NCBI RefSeq assembly: GCF_006716345.1
Contig: NZ_VFOX01000002.1
Location: forward strand, 124,001 to 188,000
From: Microbacterium saperdae
Lineage (GTDB): Bacteria > Actinomycetota > Actinomycetes > Actinomycetales > Microbacteriaceae
Direction: 5' to 3'
DNA: 64,000 nt
The notes beneath the pieces were generated by a model. It was given only the letters and a program-made list of their open reading frames with translations, was not told the DNA's origin and made no database searches. A program made the position numbers and the translations under genes. Numbering within the stretch: position 1 is the stretch's first letter; each line of letters starts with the position of its first letter. Shown here piece after piece: positions 9,424 through 17,461 of this stretch.

Positions 9424-10608
9424 TCAGCCGAGCGGCGTCCACCCCGCCGGACGCGTGAGCGCGACCCCCGTTCCCTCCACCCGTTCGGGCGCCGAGTAGG
9501 AGATCGCGAGCTCCGGTGTGTCCATCGCCTCGCCGCTCCATCCCGAGCGCATGGCCGCGTCGAGGATGCCTGTCGTCAGCTGCGTGCGCTCGATCGGGAT
9601 CTGCGGGCGACCGTCGCGGATCAGCTGCTCCGCCTGCCGCACCAGGAACGTGAAGTGCAGGTGCGGTGCTCCCGGCAGCCACATCTGGCAGATGAAGGAC
9701 TCGTCCGCGCCACGGGCGGCGAAAGCGAACTGACGCACCTCGTCTTCGCAGATGACCACGTGGGCGACGAGCCCGTCGGCGTAGTGCACCTCGATCACAC
9801 CGGCGACCGTCAGGATCGCATGCTCACGCTGCGCCGGGTTCAGCTCCAGACTGTCGAAGGCCGCAGCGAGCAGATCGGGATCGACCCTCCCCTCGGCGAT
9901 CGCCGTGTGCGAAGCCTCTCGGTCGAGGGCGACCACCTGCGCGACACCCGTCTCCCCGCCGGCGCGACGTTCGACATGCGCCTGCAGCCCTTCGAGGCAG
10001 TGGAACCCGTAGCGTTCGAGCGGCCCCCACCCGAGCAGGAGCGCGGCATCCATCGCCGCACCCTGCGGCCACTCGGCACCGACGGGCACCCGCCACGAGA
10101 GCGGGATGGTGGAACCGGCTCCGTAGCCGACGCCGAGCCGACGCGCGGTCGCCGCCATCTCGTTGGCATCCCGCGCGGAGTACGCCAGACCCTTGTCGTT
10201 GAAGATCGGGACGTACCGCCCGGCAGCCGTCATCGCCGCGATCGCCGCATCGAAGAAGCGGCGTCGGGGGTACACCTGCTGTCCATGCTCGTTCAGCTCG
10301 TAGTCGCCGTGCTCGCCGATGATGATGACTCCGTCGACGGCGAGCTCGCCCGTCCCATCGACGAGCGCCTCCCCGATGGACAGCGCACGGCGGATGCCGT
10401 GGCGTTCGAGGAACGGAAGTCCGAGGTCGTCGCCCTGCACGCACCCGACCTGCTCGAGGTACATCGACACGACCTCGAGCTCGGTCTGCTGCTCGACCCC
10501 GTCGAGAGTCCACCCCTCGACGATCGGGGGCACGATCACATCGGTGTGGCACCCCTCGAACCACACCGTCGCCAACACTGCGACACGCATCTTCGCGCGT
10601 GGAGACAT
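9424..10608 (-). CDS. Conserved protein of unrecognised family (394 aa)
   Basis: I do not recognise a named domain. The protein starts with a beta strand, MRVAVLATVWFEGCHTD. It has a striking block at about residues 95-125, GEHGDYELNEHGQQVYPRRR, followed by FNDKGLAYSARDANEMA and a later MWLPGAPHLHFTFLVRQAEQLI. The many His, Asp and Glu residues suggest a soluble metal- or sugar-binding enzyme. There is no signal peptide or membrane segment. ATG 10608 has GAGGA upstream; ATG 10590 is an alternative. It is divergent from RidA (10740) and convergent with the RhaM-like gene, so a role in the same sugar pathway is possible but unproven. Confidence 0.75.
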   Translation of the reverse strand: MSPRAKMRVAVLATVWFEGCHTDVIVPPIVEGWTLDGVEQQTELEVVSMYLEQVGCVQGDDLGLPFLERHGIRRALSIGEALVDGTGELAVDGVIIIGEHGDYELNEHGQQVYPRRRFFDAAIAAMTAAGRYVPIFNDKGLAYSARDANEMAATARRLGVGYGAGSTIPLSWRVPVGAEWPQGAAMDAALLLGWGPLERYGFHCLEGLQAHVERRAGGETGVAQVVALDREASHTAIAEGRVDPDLLAAAFDSLELNPAQREHAILTVAGVIEVHYADGLVAHVVICEDEVRQFAFAARGADESFICQMWLPGAPHLHFTFLVRQAEQLIRDGRPQIPIERTQLTTGILDAAMRSGWSGEAMDTPELAISYSAPERVEGTGVALTRPAGWTPLG

Positions 10609-10739
10609 CCTGTCCTCGCCTTCGTCACGACAAGCCTATCGATGCGTATGCCCGAAATGAAGAATCGCCGCGAAATAGCATCAGATCACCTGAATCCAAT
10701 AGTCTGGCCGAAAACATCCCTAATTCCAGGAGTGCCGAC

Positions 10740-11153
10740 ATGAGCAGAATCCGCCCGATCATCGCCGACGGTCTTCCCCCGGCTCCGTCCGCATTCTCGG
10801 CGGGAGTCATCGCCGACGGACTGCTGCAGGTGTCGGGCCAAGGACCCATCGATGCCGACGGCACGATCCGGTCGGATCTCGACGTCGCCGATCAGACCAG
10901 GCTCACGCTCGAGCACATCTGCCGCGTGCTCGAGGCCGGCGGTGGATCGTTCGCCGATGTGATGATGCTGCGCGTGTACCTGACCGATCGCGCCGACTTC
11001 GGCGAGATGAACCGCGCCTTCGAGGAGTACGTGACCCGATACCGGGAAGGCTCGGGGCCGGCGCGCACCACCGTGATCGTCGGGCTGCCGTTCGAGGGGA
11101 TGAAGGTCGAGATCGACGCGCTCGCACTGGTCCCGGAGCGCGCTTCCGCCTGA
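10740..11153 (+). CDS. RidA/YjgF-family enamine/imine deaminase-like protein
   Basis: A 137-aa member of the RidA (YER057c/UK114) family, which hydrolyses reactive enamines and imines such as 2-aminoacrylate released by PLP enzymes. ADGLLQVSGQGP is the typical early strand, MLRVYLTDRADFGEMN the middle, and PARTTVIVGLPFEGMKVEIDALA the C-terminal motif with the conserved Arg. ATG 10740 has AGGAG 8 nt upstream. The frame extends further 5' but without family similarity. Confidence 0.88.
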   Translation: MSRIRPIIADGLPPAPSAFSAGVIADGLLQVSGQGPIDADGTIRSDLDVADQTRLTLEHICRVLEAGGGSFADVMMLRVYLTDRADFGEMNRAFEEYVTRYREGSGPARTTVIVGLPFEGMKVEIDALALVPERASA

Positions 11154-11172
11154 GCGCGGAGGGTCAGCGCTC
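11152..11172. terminator. Small inverted repeat between convergent genes
   Basis: GAGCGC and GCGCTC form a 6-bp stem with a 9-nt loop, overlapping the RidA stop and reaching almost to the stop of the convergent gene at 11164. There is no T run. Confidence 0.3.
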
Positions 11173-11469
11173 CGACGGGACGGCCGTGAGCGGATGTTCC
11201 TCGAGCAGCGTCACCTCGACCTGCATCCAGGGGCGGGCGGGCAGCGAGTCGATCGCCGCCTGCACCGCGTCACGATCAACAGCGCGCCACACGCCGATGT
11301 TCTCGACGGACTCGTCGGAGGGAACGCGCCAGATGTGCGCGATCACGCCATCCCGCCGCAGCTCCGCCCCGCGACGACGCTCGGCCGCCACGACGGCGCT
11401 CCACTCCTCCGTCGAGACGTCGGTGGGCACCGTCGTGCGCACCCGGACCAGGAACTCCCGCTGTGCCAT
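11164..11469 (-). CDS. Muconolactone delta-isomerase-like protein
   Basis: Small alpha-beta barrel protein (101 aa) of the muconolactone isomerase family: MAQREFLVRVRTTVP at the start, an AAERRRGAELRRDG helix and the WRVPSDES/IGVWRA strands. Catabolic forms isomerise muconolactone in the beta-ketoadipate pathway, but no other gene of that pathway is in the window, so this is probably a family member with another small ligand. The family N-terminus fixes the start at 11469; the frame is open to 11553. Confidence 0.7.
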   Translation of the reverse strand: MAQREFLVRVRTTVPTDVSTEEWSAVVAAERRRGAELRRDGVIAHIWRVPSDESVENIGVWRAVDRDAVQAAIDSLPARPWMQVEVTLLEEHPLTAVPSER

Positions 11470-11636
11470 GACCTGCTCATCTCTCGTCATCGTGGGGCGC
11501 CCCGATGCACCGGCGTGTGCGGAGCGAGTCGAATGTAGCGCGATTGCGGGCATAATTGGTGGACAGCGCGGAAACCATCGTGATTCCGCCTCGCAGCGAT
11601 AACGGATGACTCGCGCGAAATCGACGGGAGACGGGA

Positions 11637-12959
11637 ATGATCGGACTCATCGGGCCTGCCGACTCGGTGGCGCACGCACTGGCCGTCGCGACCGCGCACC
11701 ACTGGGAGGGCCGGATCATCGCCCGCCCCTACCGGCACGCCGACGAAGCGGCGACGGTCGCCCGCGAACTCGACCAGACCTGTCAGGTGCTGCTCTTCAC
11801 CGGTCGCGTGCCGTACGAGCTCATCCGCGGCGTCGAGCTGAACGCCGAGCTGCAGTACATCTCGCACTCCGGCGCCGACCTCTACCGCTGCATCGCGCAC
11901 GTGCTGCTGACCCACGACGGACACATGCCCACGGCGACCGTCGACTCGATCGACAGGGAGACCGCCGAGAGCACGTTCGAAGACCTCGATCTTCCGGCGC
12001 CGGCGTGCGCACCGTTGCCGAGCGACTCCGACGGGCCCATCCCGGCCGCGGACGAACTCGTGCAGTTCCATCTCGACCAGCTTGCCTCCGGTGCGGCGGA
12101 GATCGCCCTGACGTGCCTCGCCGAGGTGAACGAGCGACTCCGCGAGAAGGGCGCGCCCGTCGAGCGCATCGTGCACACCAAGGCCACCCTGCTGGATGCG
12201 CTGCACCGCGCCGTCCTGGCGGATGAGCTGCACCGGACGCGCTCGGCCCAGCCGGCCGTGGCCATCTTCCGCGTCGACGTCGACAGCCGCGGCGGGCTCG
12301 ACGTCTATGACCGCGAGCAGCGGCGCCTGCGCGCGCAGAGCGCTCTCCTGCACCTCGCCCGCAAGAACGGCGGGCGCCTGAGCACACTCGAGCGCGACCT
12401 CTACGCCATCACCACGAACCGCGGGGCGATCGAGATGGCACTCGAGCGCCGCCGCAACGGCCACTCGTCGCTGCTCGACGTTCCGAACTTCGATGCTCCG
12501 ACCACCGTCGGCGTCGGGATCGGCGACACCTACTCGCTCGCGGAGGAGAACGCCCGCGCGGCGATGCGCGTGGACGGCGACGCCGTGACCGTGATGTTCC
12601 CCGATGGCCGGACCGACTCCGGCCGAGGTGCCGCTCCGGCCCACCTCGGCGCACAGGACGTCACCGACGGCTACGTACGTCTGGGAGAGCGTCTGAGCAT
12701 CGGCGCCCTCGCCGCGCAGCGCCTGGTGCGCGCCCTGGGCAAGGTCGACACCGACGCCCTCACCGCGCGAGAACTCGGGGAGGCCTACGGCGTGCAGACC
12801 AGGTCGGCTCGCCGCCTGCTGTCCACGCTGATCGAGGCCGGCTTCGCCGAGGAGATCGGCATCCGGGCGCGTCCGCAGGCCGGCCGCCCGCAGACCCTGT
12901 GCCGCGTCGACCTGCGCCGCATCCTGGAAGAGCTGGAACAGCCCGCCGCCTCCGTCTGA
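11637..12959 (+). CDS. Regulator-like protein of unrecognised family with C-terminal winged helix
   Basis: A 440-aa protein. Residues 1-110 form a Rossmann-like N-terminal block (MIGLIGPADSVA, YRHADEA at 32-38, LFTG at 53-56, SHSGADLYRCIA at 77-88). A middle region at about 230-320 (NGGRLS at 245-250, GVGIGDTYSLAEENARAAM at 292-310) recalls degenerate GGDEF or cyclase-like domains. A winged helix at about 355-425 (LTARELGEAYGVQTRSARRLL) should bind DNA. The gene at 20381-21400 encodes a paralogue that lacks this last domain. GGGAGACGGGA precedes ATG 11637. It is monocistronic. The function is inferred only. Confidence 0.72.
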   Translation: MIGLIGPADSVAHALAVATAHHWEGRIIARPYRHADEAATVARELDQTCQVLLFTGRVPYELIRGVELNAELQYISHSGADLYRCIAHVLLTHDGHMPTATVDSIDRETAESTFEDLDLPAPACAPLPSDSDGPIPAADELVQFHLDQLASGAAEIALTCLAEVNERLREKGAPVERIVHTKATLLDALHRAVLADELHRTRSAQPAVAIFRVDVDSRGGLDVYDREQRRLRAQSALLHLARKNGGRLSTLERDLYAITTNRGAIEMALERRRNGHSSLLDVPNFDAPTTVGVGIGDTYSLAEENARAAMRVDGDAVTVMFPDGRTDSGRGAAPAHLGAQDVTDGYVRLGERLSIGALAAQRLVRALGKVDTDALTARELGEAYGVQTRSARRLLSTLIEAGFAEEIGIRARPQAGRPQTLCRVDLRRILEELEQPAASV

Positions 12960-12969
12960 TCCGTCGCCG

Positions 12970-13773
12970 TCAGTCCGTGCGCGCGGCGTCGCCGGTGAAG
13001 ACACGATCGTAGAGAAGCGTCGAGAGCCCGGCGTCGACCGTGACGGTCTGCCCTGCGATCGCCCAGGCATCGGGCGAGAGCAGGAAGCCCACGACCCTGC
13101 CGATGTCGGCGGGGCCGACCGTGCGGTCGATGACCTGCTGCTCCGACGCATGCCGACGGATCCATCCGATCCCGTCATCGCCCAGGCCGTAGCTGTCGAC
13201 GAACCGCTCGTCGAGCACCGCACCGGGCGCCACCGCATTGCAGCGGATCCCGTGGGTGCCGAGCTCGGTGGACATGCCACGCGTGAGGCCCTCGACCGCG
13301 CCCTTGGTCGCCGCAGAGATCGCATATCCGCTCTGCGTGTGCTGCCCGTGCACGGACGAGATGTTCACGATGGCTCCGCCTCCACCCCGCTCGATCCGGT
13401 GGCGGGCGAAGGCACGGGAGGCGAGCCAGAGTCCGCGGATGTTCAGCGAGAAGAGCCGGTCGAAGTCCGCTTCCTCGGCGAGATGCGCCGGGAGCGAGAG
13501 GCCGACGCCGGCGTTGTTCACCAGCGCATCGACCTCGCCGTAGTGCGAGATCGCCGTATCGAGCACGTGCGCAACGCCCTCGGCCGTGCGGAGGTCCGCC
13601 GACACCGCGATCGCATCCGGATAGCGCTCGGCCGCCGAACGCACCGCCTGCTCATCGACGTCGTTCAGCACCAGTCGCGCGCCGCGTTCGGCGAGCGCGT
13701 CGCAGACACCTGATCCGACGCCGTGTCCCCCGGCACCTGTGACGATGACGACCTGTGCCTGCTGTTCCTGCAT
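12970..13773 (-). CDS. SDR-family protein with Ser in place of the catalytic Tyr
   Basis: A 267-aa Rossmann-fold protein with the cofactor motif TGAGGHGVG, NNAG at 86-89, catalytic Ser140 in NISS and Lys157. The residue four before the lysine, normally Tyr, is Ser153; a Tyr is present three residues earlier (Tyr150). The C-terminal VTVDAG is normal. Either Tyr150 substitutes or the protein is not a standard dehydrogenase. It lies downstream of the sugar ABC importer (81 bp with a hairpin) on the same strand and is probably the operon's last gene. GGGAGAAGC precedes ATG 13773. Confidence 0.83.
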   Translation of the reverse strand: MQEQQAQVVIVTGAGGHGVGSGVCDALAERGARLVLNDVDEQAVRSAAERYPDAIAVSADLRTAEGVAHVLDTAISHYGEVDALVNNAGVGLSLPAHLAEEADFDRLFSLNIRGLWLASRAFARHRIERGGGGAIVNISSVHGQHTQSGYAISAATKGAVEGLTRGMSTELGTHGIRCNAVAPGAVLDERFVDSYGLGDDGIGWIRRHASEQQVIDRTVGPADIGRVVGFLLSPDAWAIAGQTVTVDAGLSTLLYDRVFTGDAARTD

Positions 13774-13804
13774 CGCTTCTCCCTCGCCCTGTTCGACTCA
13801 TGAT

Positions 13805-13842
13805 GGTGTGGGGACACCGGCTGACGCCGATGCCCCCACACC
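13805..13842 (-). terminator. Hairpin between the sugar-binding protein gene and the SDR
   Basis: A 9-bp perfect stem (GGTGTGGGG with CCCCACACC) encloses a second small stem, CGGC/GCCG. It begins 12 nt past the binding-protein stop. It probably lowers read-through and protects the 3' end, giving more binding protein than SDR. Confidence 0.5.
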
Positions 13843-13854
13843 GTACTCCGAGGC

Positions 13855-15165
13855 TCAGCCCTGGAGGTCGTACCATTCCTTCTGCTTCTGCACGAGCTGC
13901 GAAATGAAGTCCTTCGGCGCGAGCTCACCGAGCACGAGCTTCTGAGCCAGCGGGTCGAAGACCTCCTGGTTCCACGCCGGGACGGCCGCACCGGTGCCGT
14001 CGTTCGCGGCGATCTTCACGACATCGGGGTTCGCGAGTGCCGCCTGCACACTGGTGAGCGAGTCGATCACCGTGGCGTCGGTACGGGCAGGAACGGCGAT
14101 CTGGCCGATCTTTTCCTGGTAGCCCTTCTGCAGGAAGAACGCCATGAACTTCTTGGCGTTGTCCACGCCGGCGGCCCCTTCGATCGCCGAGAAGCCGATC
14201 GTGTCGATCTGCATCGGCTGGATGTCACCCTTCTCGAGCGCCGGGAACGGGAACGAGCTGTACTCGAAGCCCTCGGCCGCGTACGGGGCGACCTCGGCGG
14301 GCAGCCAGGAGCCGTTCAGGATGAGGGCGGCATCGTTGTTCGCCCACTTCTGCTGGATCGCCGGGAACTTGCTCGCAGCGAAGCCGTCGGCGAAGGCGCC
14401 GGTCTCGGCCAGTTCTGCGGCGGCCTCAGCCGCAGCGAGGAACTCCGGGGCTTCGAACGCCTTCCCCGTCTTGTCCTGAGCGGCCTCGAGGAGCCCGCCC
14501 TTGCCGGTGGCGCTGACGGCGAGGTTGATGTACCACGCTGTCGCGTACGGCTGGATCGTGCCGTCGAGGGCGACGGAGCCCTTGCCGGTCTCGCCGACCA
14601 GATCCATGAACTCCGACCAGGTGGTCGGAGCGTTGTCGGCCCAGTCCGGGTGCTCCGCGCCGTTGTACCAGACGTCGAAGTTCGACGTCATCTCGAACGG
14701 CAGGCAGTACGTGGTGCCGTCGAACTGGCCGGTCGCGAGTGCATCCGCGGCGAGAGTCTCCTCCACCGTCTTCCCCTCGCCGGGGACCTCCTCGCCGAGA
14801 ACAGAGGAGAGGTCGGCAGCCTTCTTCGTCGCGACGAGCGAAGAACCGACTCCCGCACACCCGAAGTCGACCATGTCGACGGTCGGGTTCGATGAGGTCA
14901 GCAGCGGCGTCAGGACGTTGGGAAGGTCGCGTCCCTGCCAGGTCACATCGACCTTGATGCCGGTCTCCTCGGTGAAGGCGTCGAAGGCCTCCTTCATGAT
15001 GTCGGAGGTCGGCTCCCCCTCCGTCCAGTAGCTCATGTAGCGGAGGGTGTCGTTCTTCTCTCCGTCGCCTCCGCCGTTTCCGGCATCGGTGGAACATCCG
15101 GTGATGACGAGTGCCGCTGTGGCGAAGACGCCGACGCTGGCGAGCACACGAGTGGTGTGGGTCAC
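13855..15165 (-). CDS. CUT1-type sugar ABC transporter substrate-binding lipoprotein
   Basis: Extracellular solute-binding protein (family 1) of 436 aa. Its signal peptide ends in VITGC (Cys24 lipidated). Family features are the TLRYMSYWTEGE start of lobe 1, EEAFDAFTEETGIKV-like topology and the WSEFMDLV segment. The start is GTG 15165, with GAAAGGA 6 nt upstream; the longer open frame is not used. It is third in the operon after two permeases. The ligand is probably an oligosaccharide or glycoside. Confidence 0.9.
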   Translation of the reverse strand: MTHTTRVLASVGVFATAALVITGCSTDAGNGGGDGEKNDTLRYMSYWTEGEPTSDIMKEAFDAFTEETGIKVDVTWQGRDLPNVLTPLLTSSNPTVDMVDFGCAGVGSSLVATKKAADLSSVLGEEVPGEGKTVEETLAADALATGQFDGTTYCLPFEMTSNFDVWYNGAEHPDWADNAPTTWSEFMDLVGETGKGSVALDGTIQPYATAWYINLAVSATGKGGLLEAAQDKTGKAFEAPEFLAAAEAAAELAETGAFADGFAASKFPAIQQKWANNDAALILNGSWLPAEVAPYAAEGFEYSSFPFPALEKGDIQPMQIDTIGFSAIEGAAGVDNAKKFMAFFLQKGYQEKIGQIAVPARTDATVIDSLTSVQAALANPDVVKIAANDGTGAAVPAWNQEVFDPLAQKLVLGELAPKDFISQLVQKQKEWYDLQG

Positions 15166-15212
15166 GTGATTTCCTTTCGGTGGAACTTTCGGTGGGTCGG
15201 GTACGACTCGGA

Positions 15213-16109
15213 TCATCTGCTGTAGCCGGCTGCGATCCCGTCGACGAGACGGGAGCCCAGCCAGATGTAGAGCAGAAGCAGGGGAAGGATGATGAGGGCG
15301 ATGCCCGCGAAGAGCACCTCCCACCGGGCGCCGGTGTACTGCATGGTCTTCATGAACTGCATCAGGGCGACCGAGATGGTGCTCTCGTGCCGCAGGAACA
15401 CCAGGGCGAAGAACGTCTCCCCCCAGAAGCCGATCGCCTGCAGCACGATCACGGTGATGAGTCCGGAGCGGGCGAGCGGGAACATGATCCGCCAGAACGT
15501 CATCCCCGGCTTCAGTCCGTCCAGCGCCGCCGCCTCCTCGAGGTCGCGCGGCAGCGAGCGGAAGAACCCGGTGAGCAGGAACACGGTGAAGGGCAGCGAC
15601 AGGCCCGTGTAGATCAGGAAGAGGCCGAAGATCGAGTCGATCAGACCGATGCGGTCGAATGCCACGAACAGGGGGATGAAGATCGCCTGCACCGGCACGC
15701 CCAGACCGAGGATGAACAGGATCGTGATCGGGCCCGAGCTGGGACGGCGGAACCGCGCCAGCGCATAGGCGGCAGGAGCGCCGAGCGCCACGCTGGCAAG
15801 ACTGCACGTGACCACGAGGACCACGGAGTTCAGGATGCCGGCGCCCAGGTTGGCGGAGTTCCAGGCCGCGACGTAGTTCTCCCACTGGGGTGAGGCGGGG
15901 AGGCCCCACGGTTCGAAGATCAGCTCGCGCGTGGTCTTGAACGAGCTCAGCAGGATCCACAGCAGCACGAAGACGTCGAAGACGGCGAGCGCCCAGGCGA
16001 AGGGGATCAGGATGACCTTCACCCCGACCGAGCGCATCTCGCGCACCCGTCGGCCCTGGCGCGTGTGGTCCGGCGTGCGGACGGAGGTGTCAGTACTCAA
16101 TGTCGTCAC
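15213..16109 (-). CDS. CUT1 sugar ABC transporter permease (MalG type)
   Basis: Inner-membrane permease of 298 aa with about six hydrophobic segments and the EAA loop (LEEAAALDGLKPGMTFWRI). It overlaps the MalF-type gene by 20 bp and precedes the binding protein. Together they form the channel. No ATPase is encoded nearby, which is usual for actinomycete CUT1 systems that share one MsmK/MsiK-type ATPase. Confidence 0.92.
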   Translation of the reverse strand: MTTLSTDTSVRTPDHTRQGRRVREMRSVGVKVILIPFAWALAVFDVFVLLWILLSSFKTTRELIFEPWGLPASPQWENYVAAWNSANLGAGILNSVVLVVTCSLASVALGAPAAYALARFRRPSSGPITILFILGLGVPVQAIFIPLFVAFDRIGLIDSIFGLFLIYTGLSLPFTVFLLTGFFRSLPRDLEEAAALDGLKPGMTFWRIMFPLARSGLITVIVLQAIGFWGETFFALVFLRHESTISVALMQFMKTMQYTGARWEVLFAGIALIILPLLLLYIWLGSRLVDGIAAGYSR

Positions 16110-17052
16110 TCCTCATGACACGGCGGGCAAGGATCGTCAGGGCGAGCGCCAGGAGCAGCATCACGACACCGCAGGCGGCTGCCGCGCCGAACTTCGCGAG
16201 TCCATTCGTCGGGAACGCCTGGGCGTACGAGTAGATCGCGATGTTCCAGATGTCGGTGCTGGGCAGGGTGCCGGCTGACGAGGAGAACAGCAACAGGAAC
16301 TCGAAGGTCTTGAGTGCTCCGACGCACCACAGCACGGCCGTCACGCTCACCAGATCCCACATCAGCGGAAGGGTGACGTAGCGGAACCGCTGGAAGGCGC
16401 TGGCACCGGCGAGGTCGGCGACCTCGTAGTACTCCTTCGGGATCCGGTCGGCGGCTGCCAACAGGATCACCGTGTAGGTGCCGACGCTCAGCCAGGCGAG
16501 TCCCAGCATGATCGTCGGGAAGATCAGCTGAGAGCCCAGCCAGGCCGGAGGCTCGGCGATGCCCAACGTCTTGAGGAAGCTGTTCACCAGGCCGTCGGGA
16601 TTGAACAGGAACCCCCAGAGCACCGAGATCACGATGCCGGGGATCAGAGTGGGGAAGAAGATGATCGAACGGATCGCCTTGCGTCCGAAGGTGTTCTGCA
16701 GGACGAGGGTCAGCGCGAAGGCCACCGCGTAGACGATGATGCCGACCCCGACCACGATGAGGAAGGTGTTCCACAGCGAGCTGATGAAGATCGGGTTGCG
16801 GAACATGCGCACGTAGTTGTCGACGCCGACGAACTCCATCGGGCCGTTGCCCGCCCACTGCGTGAAGCTCGTGTAGATGCTGAACAGCGTCGGCAGCACG
16901 AGCACCGCCGTGAAGACGACCAACGCCGGTGCGACGAACAGCCGGTAGCTGCGTCGACGCGTCCGGTCGAATGCCGATTCGCCCGCCGCGAGCTTGCGCT
17001 GCGGGCGGCCTTTCGTGTCGGTCGGTGTGACGAGTGTCGCTGTCGCGGACAT
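16090..17052 (-). CDS. CUT1 sugar ABC transporter permease (MalF type)
   Basis: Inner-membrane permease of 320 aa: a long basic N-terminus, then six or so membrane segments, with the EAA-like loop EVADLAGASAFQRFRYVTLP. ATG 17052 follows AAGGAGG, a strong ribosome site. It is the first gene of the importer operon, read from the promoter at 17141-17169. Confidence 0.92.
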   Translation of the reverse strand: MSATATLVTPTDTKGRPQRKLAAGESAFDRTRRRSYRLFVAPALVVFTAVLVLPTLFSIYTSFTQWAGNGPMEFVGVDNYVRMFRNPIFISSLWNTFLIVVGVGIIVYAVAFALTLVLQNTFGRKAIRSIIFFPTLIPGIVISVLWGFLFNPDGLVNSFLKTLGIAEPPAWLGSQLIFPTIMLGLAWLSVGTYTVILLAAADRIPKEYYEVADLAGASAFQRFRYVTLPLMWDLVSVTAVLWCVGALKTFEFLLLFSSSAGTLPSTDIWNIAIYSYAQAFPTNGLAKFGAAAACGVVMLLLALALTILARRVMRSDDIEY

Positions 17053-17109
17053 CGGGCCTCCTTCTCTTTCCTGCGAGCACTCGGCAGCTGCCTCGGATCG
17101 ACGGGTGAT

Positions 17110-17127
17110 CGATTCAGCAGCGAATCG
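17110..17127. promoter_or_regulatory. Inverted repeat just downstream of the importer promoter
   Basis: CGATTC-N6-GAATCG. It sits about 10-25 nt past the predicted start point of the minus-strand promoter at 17141-17169, a place where a repressor would block transcription of the sugar importer. Confidence 0.45.
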
Positions 17128-17140
17128 TTCGAGTTGTCAA

Positions 17141-17169
17141 ACGCTATCGCACTCATTCGCGTCCGTCAA
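17141..17169 (-). promoter_or_regulatory. Predicted promoter of the CUT1 importer operon
   Basis: On the minus strand, a -35 TTGACG (17164-17169) and -10 TAGCGT (17141-17146) are separated by 17 nt, close to the housekeeping sigma consensus. It leaves a 5' leader of about 80 nt before ATG 17052. Confidence 0.55.
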
Positions 17170-17308
17170 CGGTCAAAGCGAACGCGACGATCTCTCCCCG
17201 AATGACGCGGAGAGGAATCGCTCATGACCTGATTTTCTGGGGCAAAACGCGATATGCCAACTTGAGGCTCGCGTTCGACGCACACAGGCTCTACGCTGTG
17301 ATCTAACG

Positions 17309-17334
17309 AAGTGCGTTCGATATGACGAACACTT
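17309..17334. promoter_or_regulatory. Long imperfect inverted repeat upstream of the plus-strand operon
   Basis: AAGTG-CG-TTCG and CGAACACTT face each other across ATATGA, with a 2-nt bulge. The core GTTCG-N6-CGAAC resembles IclR- or GntR-type operators. It lies 50-75 nt before the short ORF at 17384. Confidence 0.4.
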
Positions 17335-17383
17335 CAGACGCAATGACTACTTCGACGCATCGTTGCGTGGAGAGGATGAGCCG

Positions 17384-17461
17384 ATGCAGGACAGGACGGC
17401 CGTGATCGCGGGATCGCACCCGTACGAGAGCGTGGCGGAGGCGACGACATGGCGCGCGTGA
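17384..17461 (+). CDS. Short upstream ORF (25 aa), overlaps the next gene
   Basis: ATG 17384 is preceded by GGAGAGG at 8 nt, and the frame ends 13 nt inside the next gene (ATG 17449). It would be MQDRTAVIAGSHPYESVAEA followed by five more residues. It could be a translated leader that couples translation of the operon, or chance. There is no similarity to a known peptide. Confidence 0.3.
   Translation: MQDRTAVIAGSHPYESVAEATTWRA

Noticed and set aside
13855..15960. A 701-residue frame including the sugar-binding protein
   Set aside because: The upstream part overlaps the MalG-type permease in another frame. The signal peptide begins at GTG 15165.
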